64,000 bases of DNA from Isoetes taiwanensis (taxonomy: Eukaryota; Streptophyta; Lycopodiopsida; Isoetales; Isoetaceae), in the NCBI GenBank assembly GCA_021234155.1, contig JAJEKV010000002.1, positions 14,359,428-14,423,427 on the forward strand. Direction: 5' to 3'. Below are positions 43,974-58,900 of this stretch, piece by piece. Both the position numbers and the translations under genes were made by a program. Positions within the stretch are counted from its first letter, which is position 1; the number at the start of each line of letters is the position of its first letter. Under the pieces are notes generated by a model, which saw only the letters and a list, made by a program, of their open reading frames with translations, made no database searches and was not told the origin of the DNA.

Positions 43974-46900
43974 ATGGACATGGAAAATCCGCATTTGTAT
44001 ATTAATTATTATGCACGCATAGGCTATGGCCACCATATCATGTCCATCTGCTCCAGAGCTCTTCAGACTCAAGAGGCCGATCCTATCCTTCGATTCTGGC
44101 ATGTGAGTTCACTTCTAGAGCTCTCAATGATTTAATTTTGTGTCTATGTCATTCTGTCATTTATAAGAGATGGATATTAGGCTTATGGAGCAATGATTTC
44201 GAGGTCATATCAAGTGGCGCTTGAGAATTTAGAAGTGTTAGATGGCAATATAGAACTTGAGTACGCTGTGTTCGTCCTTAAGTATCAAGTTCAACAGAGA
44301 TATAAAGGAATGAATACAAATGCTTGTACAGCTTTAGCTGAAGCAATTACAGGAATGGAGCCCAGAGCCTCCACTAAGGCTTTACTGCTTGCCATTAGTG
44401 TATATTGGCATCTTGGAGGCAGAAATAACCTACAGAAGGCCAAGAGTCTTCTCTTAAGGTTTGGTTTTTTACTGCGTAATTTCTACTGAATGTTTTGTAA
44501 AGTAATGCACCTGTTATATAGAATACCGAGAGGCGGGAAACATGATTTATGGGTACAAAATGTTGAAATATGGGTTTCACTAGCATCTATAGAACATGGA
44601 ATCAACAATGATACGATGTCTCAAGATGATGGTGATCTGGTGAAACTGACGTTGGAAAAATTTGACCAAGTTATCGCTAAAGGAAACAAAGTTGAGGGCA
44701 TTCTTGGAAAAGCTCATGCTTATGAGCTAATTCAAGACTATACACGAGCTTTAGATGAATTAAGTCAGGTTAGGATTTCCAGTCACTATGCCCTTGCTTA
44801 CCTTTTTTTTAGATTTATTAAATGCATATTTACATGATTTTGCAGGCGATCATTTTGGAGCCATCATTTATCCCTGCAATTTGTGAAAAGGGCAAGCTGG
44901 CAATGCTGATTAATGACTGGGAACTTGTTCAGGAAATAGTGGATCAAATATATGAAAAGGTTAGCTTGAAATTGAAAATTAAGGTTTCTGTTTGGCCTTG
45001 AAGTCTTTCCAGAACATAGAAATATTTCAGCGATACTATCAAATATGAACCTGATGAGACCTTGTAATACACTTCAATCCTTCCATATGGTTTTTGTACT
45101 TGCAACAGGATCCAAAGGACATTGGTGGCCTGTGCCTTAAAGGACATGCAATGCTATGCCTTGGGAGCTCAACCTGCTTTGTCACAGATTTTATTGTGAA
45201 GATTTTCAAGGCCATTGAGCAAAGAGAACCTAATAATGCATCTATTTATTTCAAAGGTGCATATTTTTAGCCCCAAATCTTTCTTTTCCAACAAAAATTA
45301 CCCAATGGAAGAAGTGTGAAGCTAAAAATCTTGCAGCTGCCCAGTTATTTGGGAGGATGGCAGGAAGAACATTGCCTGTTGTGCTAGAGAAAACCACTGC
45401 AATGTTAAGGAAAGCACATGACCTATGTCCTGGAGAGTGTTCATATGTGCTTGAATTGGCGAACCAACTATATCTCTTGGGTGATTTTGCAGAGGCAATG
45501 TCAAGCTACAGGTAATTATATTGATTGTAGCTAATATTCGTATAATTAATTTATTCAAATAATCGTTTATTGGACAAATAAGCACGCAAATCTAGCATAG
45601 GATTTTAATGCTCTAACATATGAAAGAGCAAGAAGCTTATTTTCGTCCTGAGAGCAATGCAAACTCCTTGCAAACTTGGTCAATATTTTCCTTTGCCCTC
45701 AGTCTTGAGAGGCAGATCATACTTTTTTTTTCTCCACTTTTGAGCAGCAGGTATTTATTAGAAAGGGCAACTCAATTGGTACAACAGAGCATTATGAATG
45801 GACTAAATATGAGATGGTTAGATATAAAGGTTGCTTCATCAATTGTCAAGCATTGCTCAGGCGTTGCTTGAAGACCCGTCTCTGAAATAAATAGCAGAGG
45901 AAGAAATTTGCAAGCTGGGTGTCTTTCCCTTTCAATATAAAACCTTAAAAACTTATATTGGCTTCTCTGTCCAATGGAATTAATGGAGAGCAATTAAAGT
46001 TTGGTCTCAAAGTTTTAGTTTGACTTCACATGAGTTGCATGGATAAGGAAAATTAGTGTTGTACTCTAAAGCTGGATTATTTGGAAATTGATGCATCACC
46101 ATAATGGACACAGATTAGCATCAGAAATTGATCCATTCAACATAGATGCAAAGTTTGGCATGACTCAGTGTGCCATCGTTCTGAGGAAGTTTGAAGATGC
46201 TGAAATATGGATGCATGATTGTTCTGAAGCCTATGAAGTCCCAAAGCAACAGTCTACAATGTTGTATTTGAGAGCACAATTAGCATGGATAAAAAATAAG
46301 TCATGTGGTTGCTGTGTTGACCTTTTGGATAAAGCTGTTGATTCACATCTCAAGGTAGGTACAAACGATGTGGACGTTCTTTTGCAACTGCTTTTTTAAC
46401 AGTTAATTTATGTGATACAGCTTAAGACTATTAATTTATTAACTACTACTACATGCTGTCTGCAGATATTAAGGAAGAAACATGACTATGAGTTTTTCAT
46501 AGAGCTGAATCCTGACAGGCTTCTTGAATTGGTGCAATTTTATTCCGTGCTATCTAGATACACTGATGCAGCTGCAAATCTGAATCAAACCAGTCTTCTT
46601 TTAAGATCTGAGAGCATCCTAAAGCATGTCTTGGCAGTGATTCCGGGTTTGGTTATTGCGCACTTGTTTTTGGCTCGTATCCATCTGTCTTTGGGTAACT
46701 TTGATGCGATGCACCGTGACATACAGACGGTTTTAAAGCTGGACCCAACTTGTGCAAGCATTCATCTTTTGCTAGCTGAGGTGCTAACTAACTAGCTACC
46801 CTGTTTTTACGAATTGCATGGGCTACCTTTCTTCGTTGTTTTTTGGTTCCATGTCTCTGCTCCAGAGTTATCTAAACATCTATAGAAGGCTCATCTACTT

Positions 46901-49900
46901 GCATGTGCATTGTTTTTGCTTCTGGAGTCCATATCTACTGGGGGGCTTGACGTGAGATTTCCACCATTGGAATGTACACAAACCCCAAACATGCCCATAC
47001 TTCCACATGTAAACAGATACACATGCCAGACGTGAATAATACCCCCAGAGTACCCAAACAACAGAGGATGTAGATGCAATGCGTTCATTTTGTTGTTAAA
47101 TACTTGGGTTGTAATAATGACCAGAATTATGAAAACTAAGCTGCAGCTAATACGTCTGCATTTTTGCCAACATACTTCATGAGAATATTCTTTTTCTGTG
47201 ATCATGTCTTTGTAGATTTGCTTACTTTCCTGGAGTAGGATCTGGAACTAGAAGTGGAGCCAGTATTGAGCTCAAATTCGAAGTAGAATGAGAAAAAGAT
47301 CTGGAACTAAAACAGAAACCATCAGATAAGTCTTTCATTAGTTACAGCTTCAAGCTTGTGTGTACCACAGTGAACCCTGACGAAGATTTATGAATACTTT
47401 CTTCTGGTGTTCCTGAATTTTTTCTTATTGTTGTTGGCTGGACATGGGACTTTTGGGACTTTTGGACCAAGTGTTTCTGTTTCCTACATCTAGATTAGCA
47501 TGCCACACTCCAGCATGTCATCGTCTATGTTAAATTTTGTTGGTTAAAAGAAAGAAAGAAAGAAAGATTATATTAACGTCTACGAGAGACCGCTTGGGTC
47601 TATGAGACCAAATATATATCAATCATGTCCAGCTAGGGGCGCATTTGTAGCCACCTAGAGATATTGCTTAAAAAAAGAAAAAGAAAACTAAAACAATGAA
47701 ATTAAGAAACTTTTGTCTTCTTGGCCACGGGCTCAAAGTATAAAGTGAGCCAGACATGTTTTCTGGGAAGAGAACCTGACTTCCGTTTATTATCATTATC
47801 ACCTCCAATGAGAAAGAGAGTGATCAGCCTTTGTGTAGGATCATTTTCATGTCCCACTCTTCCCCCAGCTTGCCCCTTCAATAGATTTCTTCTATGCACA
47901 GTCATTTGGTGAAGGAAAAGAGCTATACATTTCTGGTCCTCATAGGCGATCAGTTTGGAGAGGGAGGCAGGTTCCCGAAATAGGCAATGGAATCTGCCCC
48001 GTATTTCATAATAGACTGGACATGTGAAGATGAAATGTTCCTCAGACTCAATTACATTCAAGTGACACAGTCTGCAGATCCTCTTCGAGCTTGGGTCTAC
48101 TAGCACGACCAGCTTCAATCTCAAGCTGATGAGATGAGACCCTGAGCTGACCAATAGCATGTCTCACTTTATGCGCAAGGTGAATATTCAAATATCCTGG
48201 TCGTTCGATGAAACCATCTTCATCGAATTCAAGGAAGTGATCTTTGTAAAATTGCATCTTGGTAGGAAGATCTCTTGGAGTTAACCATGTCTTTGATATG
48301 TATAAAATTTCCAGATCGTGCTGTATGAGCTGGTTCTTATCTTTTTCAAGTCTCTTTTTTGCTCCAGGTTTTATTGCAGTATTAGCTGCAGCCATGTTAT
48401 GTTGAAAGGGAGGCAGGTTTCCCAAGCCAAATTCGGCAGCCGATTGCGATGCCTTTGCGTACCAGCATTCCTGCACTCCCTTTTCAGCCAAATCTTTTGA
48501 ACTCTTGAGAGCAATCCATGGAAGCCTGCATTGGCCCTGCTGCGAGGACCCGAGTTGGTGCACTTTGTGCAAAAAGGATACTAACTGGAATGCTGCGTCC
48601 AGTTGCAGCGGAGTGGCTGAAAATTCTGCCAAGCGGCACATGCGCTTTGCTCATAATCATTTTGGACAGAAAATAGATTTGCAGTCTTTCTATATGACCC
48701 CATTCTTTGGCTGTCATGTCCATCCTCCACATCAAAGCTCTGTATAGAGCAGCTGGTCTAACTAAGGTATTGAAAAGATGAAGCTTTGCTGCGACATCTT
48801 GAAAAATTCGCTTTGAAACATTTCTTTTCTAGCATTGCAAGCGAGGCATATCCCTTTGTGAGTCTTCTATATGCTGCATTTTTCATGCTAAAGACAGGAC
48901 CCTTAAATTGCACCCCAAGTAAGTATAATGAGAGACCACTTCCACTTGTTGATTCATGACAAAGATGACAGAAATAATTCTTAATGGTTAAGCACACATA
49001 TGTGCTGACATGGCAGCCTATGTATTTACATAGGACCATGGTCTATAGTTTAGCATATATTTAAGTTCATGTATGCCCCCTAGGTTAGGTGTCAACGTGC
49101 TATGCTCTACACGTCACATATGTGACCATCTTCTGTAGCACCGAGAAAAACAACAATCCAATCCATCATATTCCTTTTTTCTGAGTTTCACTCCGTCTCT
49201 TTTCTCTTTTGTTTTCTTGCTGTTTGATTCTAGCCTAGATCACAAGTTCTGTCAAAAGAAGGGGCTGCGATGCATGCAAGCACGTGATGTGCTGAAAACC
49301 ATCACTTTTGTTTTGTCGAAGTTCACTTTAAGCTCTCTTTGAGCGTAAAATTTCTCAAATGCCAATAAATGATGCTGAAGGCCTACAGGAGAAGAGGATA
49401 TAAGTACAACATCATCCGCATATAGAAGGATGGATATGCATTCTTCAGCTAAAGCAGATCCATCACCTAGCGTTGCTACGATGGGGATCAAGAACAGATC
49501 AAGAAGATGGTCCAGCAGTGGAAAGCTTAATTGTAGAGGGGCCCTAGTTGTGTATAGCATGTAGGCAAAATATCTTGTAGAGTTTTCTTCTTTGTAGGCT
49601 TTGTAGGCAGAACTGTAAATATTTGTCAGCATTTTTTGTTGGGGATTATGCCAGCTATTTGAACTGTATTCATGGCAGCATTCTTTTTTGGCTGACAAAC
49701 TAAAAGAGTGAGTGCCCGACAGGTTCAACTCAAAGCAAAGGATTTTGGAATGGTGAAGCAGCATCTTGAGCAAGCATTAAGCTACGATTTTGTAGTTCGT
49801 GAGTCCCTGCGCTATCATATTTTGCAAGCAGAAATACTTTTTGAAGCTCAGGACATAAAGCAAGCTCTTCAGGTGTGTAGTTGATGTCTTGTAATTATGA

Positions 49901-52900
49901 ACATGCATCATCATGTTGGTAGGATCTCATTTTTTTACCTTTAAGATCCATAAATGTTACAAAATAATATTTTTCACTGCCACTCCTTGCGTATAGGGCC
50001 ACAAACATCAGAATGAACTAATTCTAGTTTATTATTTGCACGCTTGACTTCCTTTAGAAAAGTTTCCTTACTCGTTTTGGCATTAGTTAAGCGATGGCAT
50101 CATAAGCAGAAAAGACACAAGAAATATTAATATGTACTCCGTTCCCCATATATACATGCGTGATTATATTCACTTTTAAAATTCTTAGCTCTTCCCAATC
50201 ACGGACTTCTCAGCATCATGAGCGCCCGAGTCTACAACACTGGAGTCGAACAACAAAAGAGTAATAAGATAAACGAGTTTACCTCTTTTCTCCCAATTAC
50301 GATAACATTTACAAAAGCTTTAAAATATCTTCGGAAAACTTGTGTGCAAGAAGGAGAAGGGCAGCAAATCATGATACGTAGCAAGATGGACAATCTTGGA
50401 CTTGAAGATTGTACTAACGTGAGGGATTACTTGCAGCAGTTCAAAGCTTTGAGAGAAAAATTCTTTGGAGCAGGAGGAAATATGGAGGAGATCTGTCTTA
50501 TCATGTATGTTTTGAAAGGGTTATCAAGGAATATCAGCATATCATTGATCATTACTAAATGAAAGTTAAAATCAAGATTTCATTCAATCAACTTCAACAG
50601 AAGTTGCTGGATGCAGAATTGAATAGGAAGGGAAGAGATCACTATGAGCATGCACATTATTCTTTAAAATCAAGATTACATTATCAGTGGTGCTCTTTAT
50701 CATATCAAAGATTACAAAGGTTACTTACAAACATATGGATATCAAACTCTACTTCATACGAGAGCAACTTGAAAATGGTTCTCTATTTCTTCTCTATTGC
50801 TCTACTCATGATCAAGCAGCTGATGGATTTACGAAGCCTCTATCAGGCAAACAGCTTCATAAGATGAAGATCTTACATGTTTTACCTCATGCTTCATCTC
50901 AAGGGGGATGATGATAGTTTTTTTTAAGTTGGGATAATTAGTGTGATTAGTAATAAGTTTGTGTAGCTCTTGTTCTCAACTGTGCTAGTCATCAGAGGGA
51001 AGATAGAATATTTCATTCTACGTGTCATGTGATGACGAGACACTTTTGCTGATGTGGCATGTCTAGTCATCACATGACACGTAGAATGAAATATTCTATC
51101 AATTATTAACAAGATTCTCCTCTCAAAAGAGAAGTTGCCTCCTGTCCTTTATGTACAGCTTGACAACACGACTATGGAGAACAAAAATCAGGTGCTATTT
51201 GCTTACTGTGCAATGCTGGTTGACTTAGGTGTCTTCAGAAAAGTTAAAGGTTGGTTTTCCGCTCGTTGGTCGCATGCACGATCAGATTGATCAAATGATT
51301 AGTCACTTTTGCTGATGTTGCATGTAGCACGCTTGTTGCCGACATGGCAGACCTTTATGAGCCATAGTCACGCATGTAGCTAGTTATCCAATTGGGAAGC
51401 TCAGGGAGGAAGCGCCTCGTTTTGTATCTTCTCTCTGTTTTCAATACATTGAAAACCTAAAGTCCTTCATGGTATCAGAGCCAGTTTTGAAAAGGAGAGG
51501 TAGTGTAATTGTGGGACGTCAAGCCTTTTTCTATATTTGAAGTTTTCCAAATAGCTTTATCAGCTAGAGCGGATTTGAGCAGGCTTTTTAAGGAGCCTAT
51601 TCTTATCAAAATTGGATGAATCAAGGTTGTGTTCTTGCATTTCTTGCAAGGTTCTTGACATAGAGGTGGTTTTACCCCAGAATCCTCAGATTGTGGCCGA
51701 AATTTGGTCTTTCTTTGATGATCCCTGGAAGTATTTTACTCATCCAGTATTGGATGCAGAGAATTATTTTACCTGGAGGGATGCCTTGAGACGAATTTGA
51801 ACTTGAGGGATTTAGGAGACGTTTTTCTTGGTACATGAAATCCTACCAGTACAGATGATAAGAAGAAGGATATGTATGCCTTGAATCATCTTACGCCTGC
51901 GTCTGCAGTTTTCTGTGAGATTAAGAAAAAAAAATGCACATTCTATGTATTCTTTATCTGCTGTGATTTATGGAAATAAAGATAGATCGATCCATAAGAA
52001 TACAAGTGAGGAAAGCATTTTCAAACGATGCAAGCAATAAACTAAAATCAGTTCATTACATTGTTTGTGGTCCTATGCACATAAGGAATGGTAGTAAGGG
52101 AGAATCTTTAATGAATTTTTTGTGGAATGTTTCAGATAAGCGAAGTTGCAATGAGTATTCCAGGCTCCCGGCAGATTAGCCCAAGATTGCAAATGCTCTA
52201 TTACACAATTGGATGCCCGCCATACATGGAAGTCCGTGATAATGAGAGGGCATGTTTGTACATTCTGCGTGCAAGATGTCATACATCTTTGAGTCAATTT
52301 AGAGAAGCACATGATGTTCTTGAAGAGGGCATGATTGAATTTGCTGGAACTCCTGATGAGGTGTTCGATTATGCTTTTTGTACATGCGTTAATATTTGCT
52401 CATCCTAGATCTGATTATAATGCTTTGCAGGATCTTCTTTTAATAGCAATTAGTGACATCTCAATTGCAAGGGGTCAGGTTGATTCTGCATTGAGGATAC
52501 TTCAAAAGGTGTCATCTAATAGTTGCTATTTTGCGCAAGCACAATGCTCCATGGAAAATATCTATTCCAAGGTCAGGCATGACAAGCAACTGCCTGAAAG
52601 TTGCACTTTAGAGTTTGTAAGAAGATTTTCACATGGCAAGGTAAGTGCCTAAATTGTTGTTTTTCTAATTTTAAAGTATAATATTTGTGGATCCATTTTA
52701 TGGTGAATACTCATTGCGTTTAAACCTTGATAATTCCTGCCTTACATCAGGAATTTTGTGGCAATTGGATGAATGCTCAACTTTTTTAGAATCGACTTAA
52801 AATACTATGAGTTTCTATAGTGACCTGGAAGGTTTAATCAGCAAGCTCATTGGGTAAAGTAACGCATCGGTTCCAGTTGTTCCAAAGGTTTAATGCTTCT

Positions 52901-55900
52901 CTATAACATGGTCCAACCTGAGGGTATGCAAACAGTTAAATGGGGATTCAAGCAGGTCTGGTCCTTGTTTCCTACTCTTTCCGGCCTTTTTTAACACAAC
53001 AGACCCAACTACACATTCCATTTCAGGGATCAGCCAATTGAAGTCGTCTCCACATGCAGTTTAGATGGCTGCTTTAAAGCAAAATATTCAAGTTATCCAG
53101 CAAAGATCCATTTCTTTAATAATTTAAGGCAATCTTCAGAACCTAATGGCCAAAGAATAGACACATAATCTAAAACCCTTTTGAAGAATATTTTCCAGTA
53201 CCTCTACCCCGCAGCTTGAACATCATGTGACCGGTGTTACAAATGCTAGAAACTGAGGGCAGGACCTGCTGGACGTTTCACAGTATTAGAAACTGTGGAT
53301 GTAGGGTGTCGAATTCAGCCCTCCTTGCAAGCCAAGTCCTACCAGTCCTATTCTGCCAAATTGGCCCTTCTTACTGGAGTCATTATTGTACCCATTGTGA
53401 CATAATCCAACGCAAAGGATACACCAGCTTGAACAAGCTGGAACAGGCATCTGTAGCTGATCGAGTGGGTAGTAAAAGGAATGTGGAAGCCCCTTTGTTT
53501 AATAAAACTCATAACAGATATGTAAACTAAGAGGATGCACCCAGGAATGTCTCCTCGGCCTAACAACAGTAATGCATGGCATGCAATAGATATAATTTAG
53601 ACTTCCATTCAGCAGATGGAAACAGGAGAGGTTAAGCAGCCAGACCTGTGATTGACACATGGAGGATTTAGCAAACTAGAATCTGAGAGCAATATTATGT
53701 TATACCCATTGTCTCCTCTACTTTGAGGATCAGAAACGTAGCAGAGGAGAAAATTTGTCCGCAAAATTGCATGCTTGGTAATTAGCAAGAGTCATATCTT
53801 TGAATTCTCATTTTTGATTAAGTACATAATAACATATCACGCATTCATGCAGTCTGTCGAAGCGTTTTATCTGTTATAAATATAATACCTCACAAATAGA
53901 CCCTCCCTCGTTTCCATTTTCATAACATACTTTGTTAAGTGCATTTCTTGTAGTCAACGAAAGCGAAGGAGGTAAACTTCTTGACTATCGTGTTAATCAC
54001 TCATCACGTACAGAAATTTATTGATGACGTTAAAGTTAGTTTGCTCTACTGAACAAATGGCCTGTGCTTCTGTGACAGAATCATATAGTACTAGGGGACA
54101 CTTTAATGGATGCACATGAAGTGAACAAGGCATTGGAAACTTATGAGGCAGGATGGAAGGACAACCCCAGAGATGTTGAGATAGCAAGAAAATTTGGAAA
54201 TGCTTTAGTTGCTAATCATAAGTACTTCCAAGCTGTGGAACATTACGAACTTGCACTACACAATTTTAAAAACTCGGATGCTATGACATATCTGCAGTAT
54301 GATCTTGCAAGTAAGGGACTCTGTTAATCTTTACCTCAAGCACCTCCTACACATTATTGAACTAAGTGAAATTGTATACAACTGGAGTTTGAGTTAGAAT
54401 TTAGGATTTATCATGGCATACTAACACAGCTTGCCATGGAAACTAAGAAAAATTACCATAACAGCTAAGGAAAAAACATAACGAAGAGGGTGCTATGGTG
54501 CCAATCAGTCCATACAGTTCTGATATCTACACAACGTGAAGAAACTTTACAACTAATAAATTCAGGTTTGTGAGAACTTGTGATTTCAGAGAGTTATTTG
54601 GATGAGAAAACCGTAGCAGTGATTCCGGAGCGTTATTTGGATGAGAATACCATAATCAATTTCATCTGTTTCCCTCAGGTAGGTTTAAAATACCGGGTTC
54701 TTATGATCATGCAGATCTGACAGCAACACAGATTAGGGTTCATGGTTTCAAGTTTCTTACACACTGAACACTTATAGGTTGGCCAAGAGGCCAATGAAAC
54801 AACCCAACATAGTATACATCAGTGGCAAGCTTATCAACTTCTTCTAAAGATAACAGTATGGTGCGGTATGACCTAGTTGGCAGGGGAACATTGACAATAA
54901 TTACAGTATGATTTTTGGTAAGAAGTACTTACTACTCAGCATAAAGCCAGACAAAGATAGAGGAGAGCACTTGGCATGCAGGTGGGTGTGTACACAGTTC
55001 CTAGCTGGGTAACAAGTGCCAACAGTACTCCATCAAGTCTATCCAAGCCCTTTCCACCATGCACTATCAAACCTATCAAGCCCAGGAATTCTTGCTTGCA
55101 AGCCAAGTGCTCTACCATTGAGCTACTGGGATTGTGCACGTTCATCAACAATGGTCCCCCCCAAAAGTAAAAGGGTAGAACTGCTCTCGAGGTCCACCTT
55201 TATACGTCTACCTGTGTTCCTGAAGTTGGAAACCCCCTCCCGGCGAAAAAAAAAAAGAAACTCCAAGGATGCATCCCCAAAAGGCCCCCAATAAAGTTTT
55301 GTATGTTTTAACCCCAACTTAGATTTACCTGTCGTTATAGCACTACAAAGCCTGTTGTCTCAAATTTCATATCCCTCATACCCTTTCTCTTGAACTTCTA
55401 ATTTTGCAGTACATATACATATCATAATACATAGAAGAACCCTCTCTATTTACTTAATGTTTCATACGACTCAATGACGTGAACCCCCCTTCAAAAATAG
55501 CCAGGAAGGTAAAGCATAAGCACACTCAATAGATTGAGAAAGTCAGCCATCAGTTTATGCTTGGCAGCTATCACTTCATGTCTGTACCAGCAGTAGTGGG
55601 GAGAAAAGTAGAACAGTTTTTGATGGTATTTTCAATATATTTAGAGTCTTTCTCTGATATGCACATCTCTAGGTGGGGTCTCATGGACTAAAAATTAGTC
55701 TCGACAGATGTAAATACAAGCTTTCTTTCCTCTTTAGATATCAGGAAATGGAATTCAAGGAATCGCATGGCAATTGCATATGTCAACTTCCTATGGAGTC
55801 ATCTGCTAGAACATCCATTTCACATGACCATTGATGCTAGGTCACCCATTTAGACCATTAAACTTTGCTAAATGTGCAACTCAATTTGCCAGAATGGTGG

Positions 55901-58900
55901 ACACGTGTTAGAATATGACCAGCATCTATTGATATATCAGAAATTGGTGGTGGAGATGGAACATCAGTTCTCTATTTGCATGTTTTCAGTACTCATTGAA
56001 GTATTTTTTTAAATTACAGACCTTCACTTTAAGCTAAAAAATTATAAACGAGCAGCACCAATACTGCGGAGCATTCTGGCAAAAATGGAGAATCAGAATC
56101 AAAGTTTTAACAATCATTTTGAAGATTATAATTTGGCTCTCGATTGTTTGTTACTTCTCTTCAAGGTGCAAAATGTTCAGGAGAAACGATCTTCTGGAGT
56201 CGAGGTAAAGATCATAGGTCCTGGAGTAATTCTTGCAAACGTTTTCCTAACTTGTCTCCTAAAAAACCTTACTCATTGGTGTACATTTCACAAAAGGGTC
56301 TCACTCAGAAGCTTCTTCGAACTTCAAATTGTCCTTTGAGAGCTCATGGGAAACAACGCTACGGAAACAGCATATTCTTCACCTGTGTGTCATTTGACGG
56401 GCTCCCAAATGCTCTATTTTTTGTCCTTTATAATATTAAATAGTAAATCACGGTGTAGAGGGATTTCTTTTCGAAAACCTGTGTGTTTATCAAAGTCACA
56501 CACATGTAGAATCCATTTTGCACCTAGTGATAATGATGTTTTTCAAGACTTGGCCAGCTTCCAATCATAAAACATATATTGGCAGCTTTTCTGGCCGATA
56601 AGGAAGAAGGAAACAGCAAACAGCCAGCTAAGCTTCAGCTGTTTTTTTCCTTTGAAGATCCTGCATATTATTGCATTGCTTTGACTATTCTCGTGTCACT
56701 CATCAATCTGCTAATCTGTGCCTTAGAAGTTAGGTCTCTGCGACAGCAAGCTCATGATTACTTCATGTTGCAGGTCCGGACAAAACTGAAGGGATTCCTT
56801 TTAAAAGTTAAACAGAACGAGGAAGTTAAAAACCTTGCTGATATATGTTTTCAATTTGCACAAGTAAGCTGTGATATTGAATGCAGATTTCATTGCTCAT
56901 TCCTTATTTCATTGAAGGTGATTAAAAGAACTTGTATATGTTGCAGGAATGTGAGCATTCAAAAGACATTGACAGTGCCATCATGTTCCTAAATGATGCC
57001 TTGAACTGGAATCCAGTCCACGTTCCAGCTATGGTGGCACTGGCTAGGATTCGTCTCTCCAGGTTTTAAGTGTTGTTCATTTTTTAATTTTCTGCTAAAT
57101 GTGCAATCTTGGTTTTTATATGGACAAGTACGTTTTTACAGAGGAGAGGTGATTGAATGCGAGCAGAAATGTGCTTTTATATTAAAGGCCAATCCCCTGA
57201 ACAATGTTGCCAATGACATTATAAACAGCCTTATGTTGAACAAGGACCTCTATGAATCCGCCTTCCAACATTTAAATCAAGTTCTTCAGAAAGAAGCAAA
57301 TTGTTATTCTTCTCTTTCTCAGGTAAAATTTACACTCATATTTCTGAAACTGAGTTCTAAATATAAATGTAAGGCTTCTTGAATTGATGGCACACAGCAA
57401 CAGAAAATAAGCTTCTGATGGGATTAGTCTGGTGAGAAGGAATAATCGTAAATGTTGGAAGTTGAACTAAGCCACAGTCAGATGGAAAGAATATAAAGAT
57501 ATGGCATATCCTTATTTTTGTAACCAATATGCACTTACATTATTAGCATTCAAGTACCATCTATTTATATATGCTTCTATGAAATTTCTACTTTCTCATG
57601 GTGAAGGATATGGTTAGTTTGGTCGTGCCTAGCAGTATTTGTACCTGTTTGTGATTAACCTTACGTGACAATTGCATTTTGCACAGCTGGTCACGTTATT
57701 AGAGAAATTTGGGCGCCATGAAGAGATAGTACATTATCTAGAAGCAGCAGAAAGATCACTATCAAATTCGTATATGCCTGCAGGTCTCTTCTACTGTAAG
57801 GGGTTACATGCGTGGTACTCTAAAGATCTTCATCAAGCCCTCAGAGTACTGTAACATTATGTGCCCTTCTCTATAAAAAAAAAGTAAACGTAAAATCAGA
57901 TTCCATTCATTAGGTGTGGAAATTTCCTGTTGTATAATGTGATGAGTTCTATCTGAGCTCCTGTAGTCACAATTCTGCATTACAACTTTTGCTCCCGTGT
58001 TATCAAGTAGCCAGTTCCTTTCCATATTTATCAGTGACAAGTATCCATCTAAAAGATTTCAATCATGGCTGTTGTTCCACGGAAAAAGGTGAGCCTGAAA
58101 TAGCAAATAGAATTGCTTGTCATTGAGGAAGGCAATGTAGCCATTCTTTCAGTAGATATTTTAGAATGCTATAGAAGAGAGAATATTCCATCCAATCACC
58201 ACTTTGACAGCAATCATTAATATCATATTTAGTTACAGCAATATAGTCTACAACATTTACAGCCTCAATCCTAACAAAAAGGGTTATAACGTCTCTTTTG
58301 GACTTGAATTAGCGTGCTTCGATGAGGTGGTTATTCGCTTCGTCAGCCGATTCCCATTTTTCTTTTGAAGAATTATTTTTAGGATGCTCTATCTTTGCTT
58401 AGATATCTAACAAAATCTCTAATGGGAGTGCTTTCATATTGTTTTGCAATGTTAATAATAGGATTTTTCATGCTTTCAGATGTTTAATAATGCAAGAGCA
58501 GATAAGGAATGGGGACAGAAGGCCATCCATAATATGGTCGAGATATATCTCAGCATAAACAATGACATGATAAATGATGAGACGCATGTTGAGAATGATA
58601 CAAAAGTGGGCGAAGAAGAAATGCATACAGCTTTGGAGCTCCTAGTAGAAAGCAGGTACAGATTTTGTTGTAATCTATGCTTCAAGCGAGCAACATAAAG
58701 AAGTTATATATAAGGTAAATTGATTGTTTTTTCACTATCTGCCAAATGAGTTTTGCCTAACTATGACCTTGTGATGCTTGAGACAATTGCTTATGACCTT
58801 ATTTTCAGTTTCATTTGATTCCATAATTTCAATTAACAATCCACTTACAGAATGATCGATGAAACTTCAGTCAGGCAAGTGGCACTAGAGTGTTATGCAT

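Noticed and set aside
55090-55135. Functional tRNA gene on the minus strand
   Set aside because: The D-arm is tRNA-like, but the T-arm and the 3' acceptor half do not pair, so it is treated as a tRNA-derived repeat.
55016-55294. 92-codon plus-strand frame in intron 12
   Set aside because: It runs antisense through the SINE-like sequence and ends in an A-rich tract; no family resemblance.
56579-56773. In-frame upstream extension of IFT139 exon 14
   Set aside because: The frame is open but unlike the family; the TTGCAG acceptor at 56768-56773 gives the correct phase and homology.
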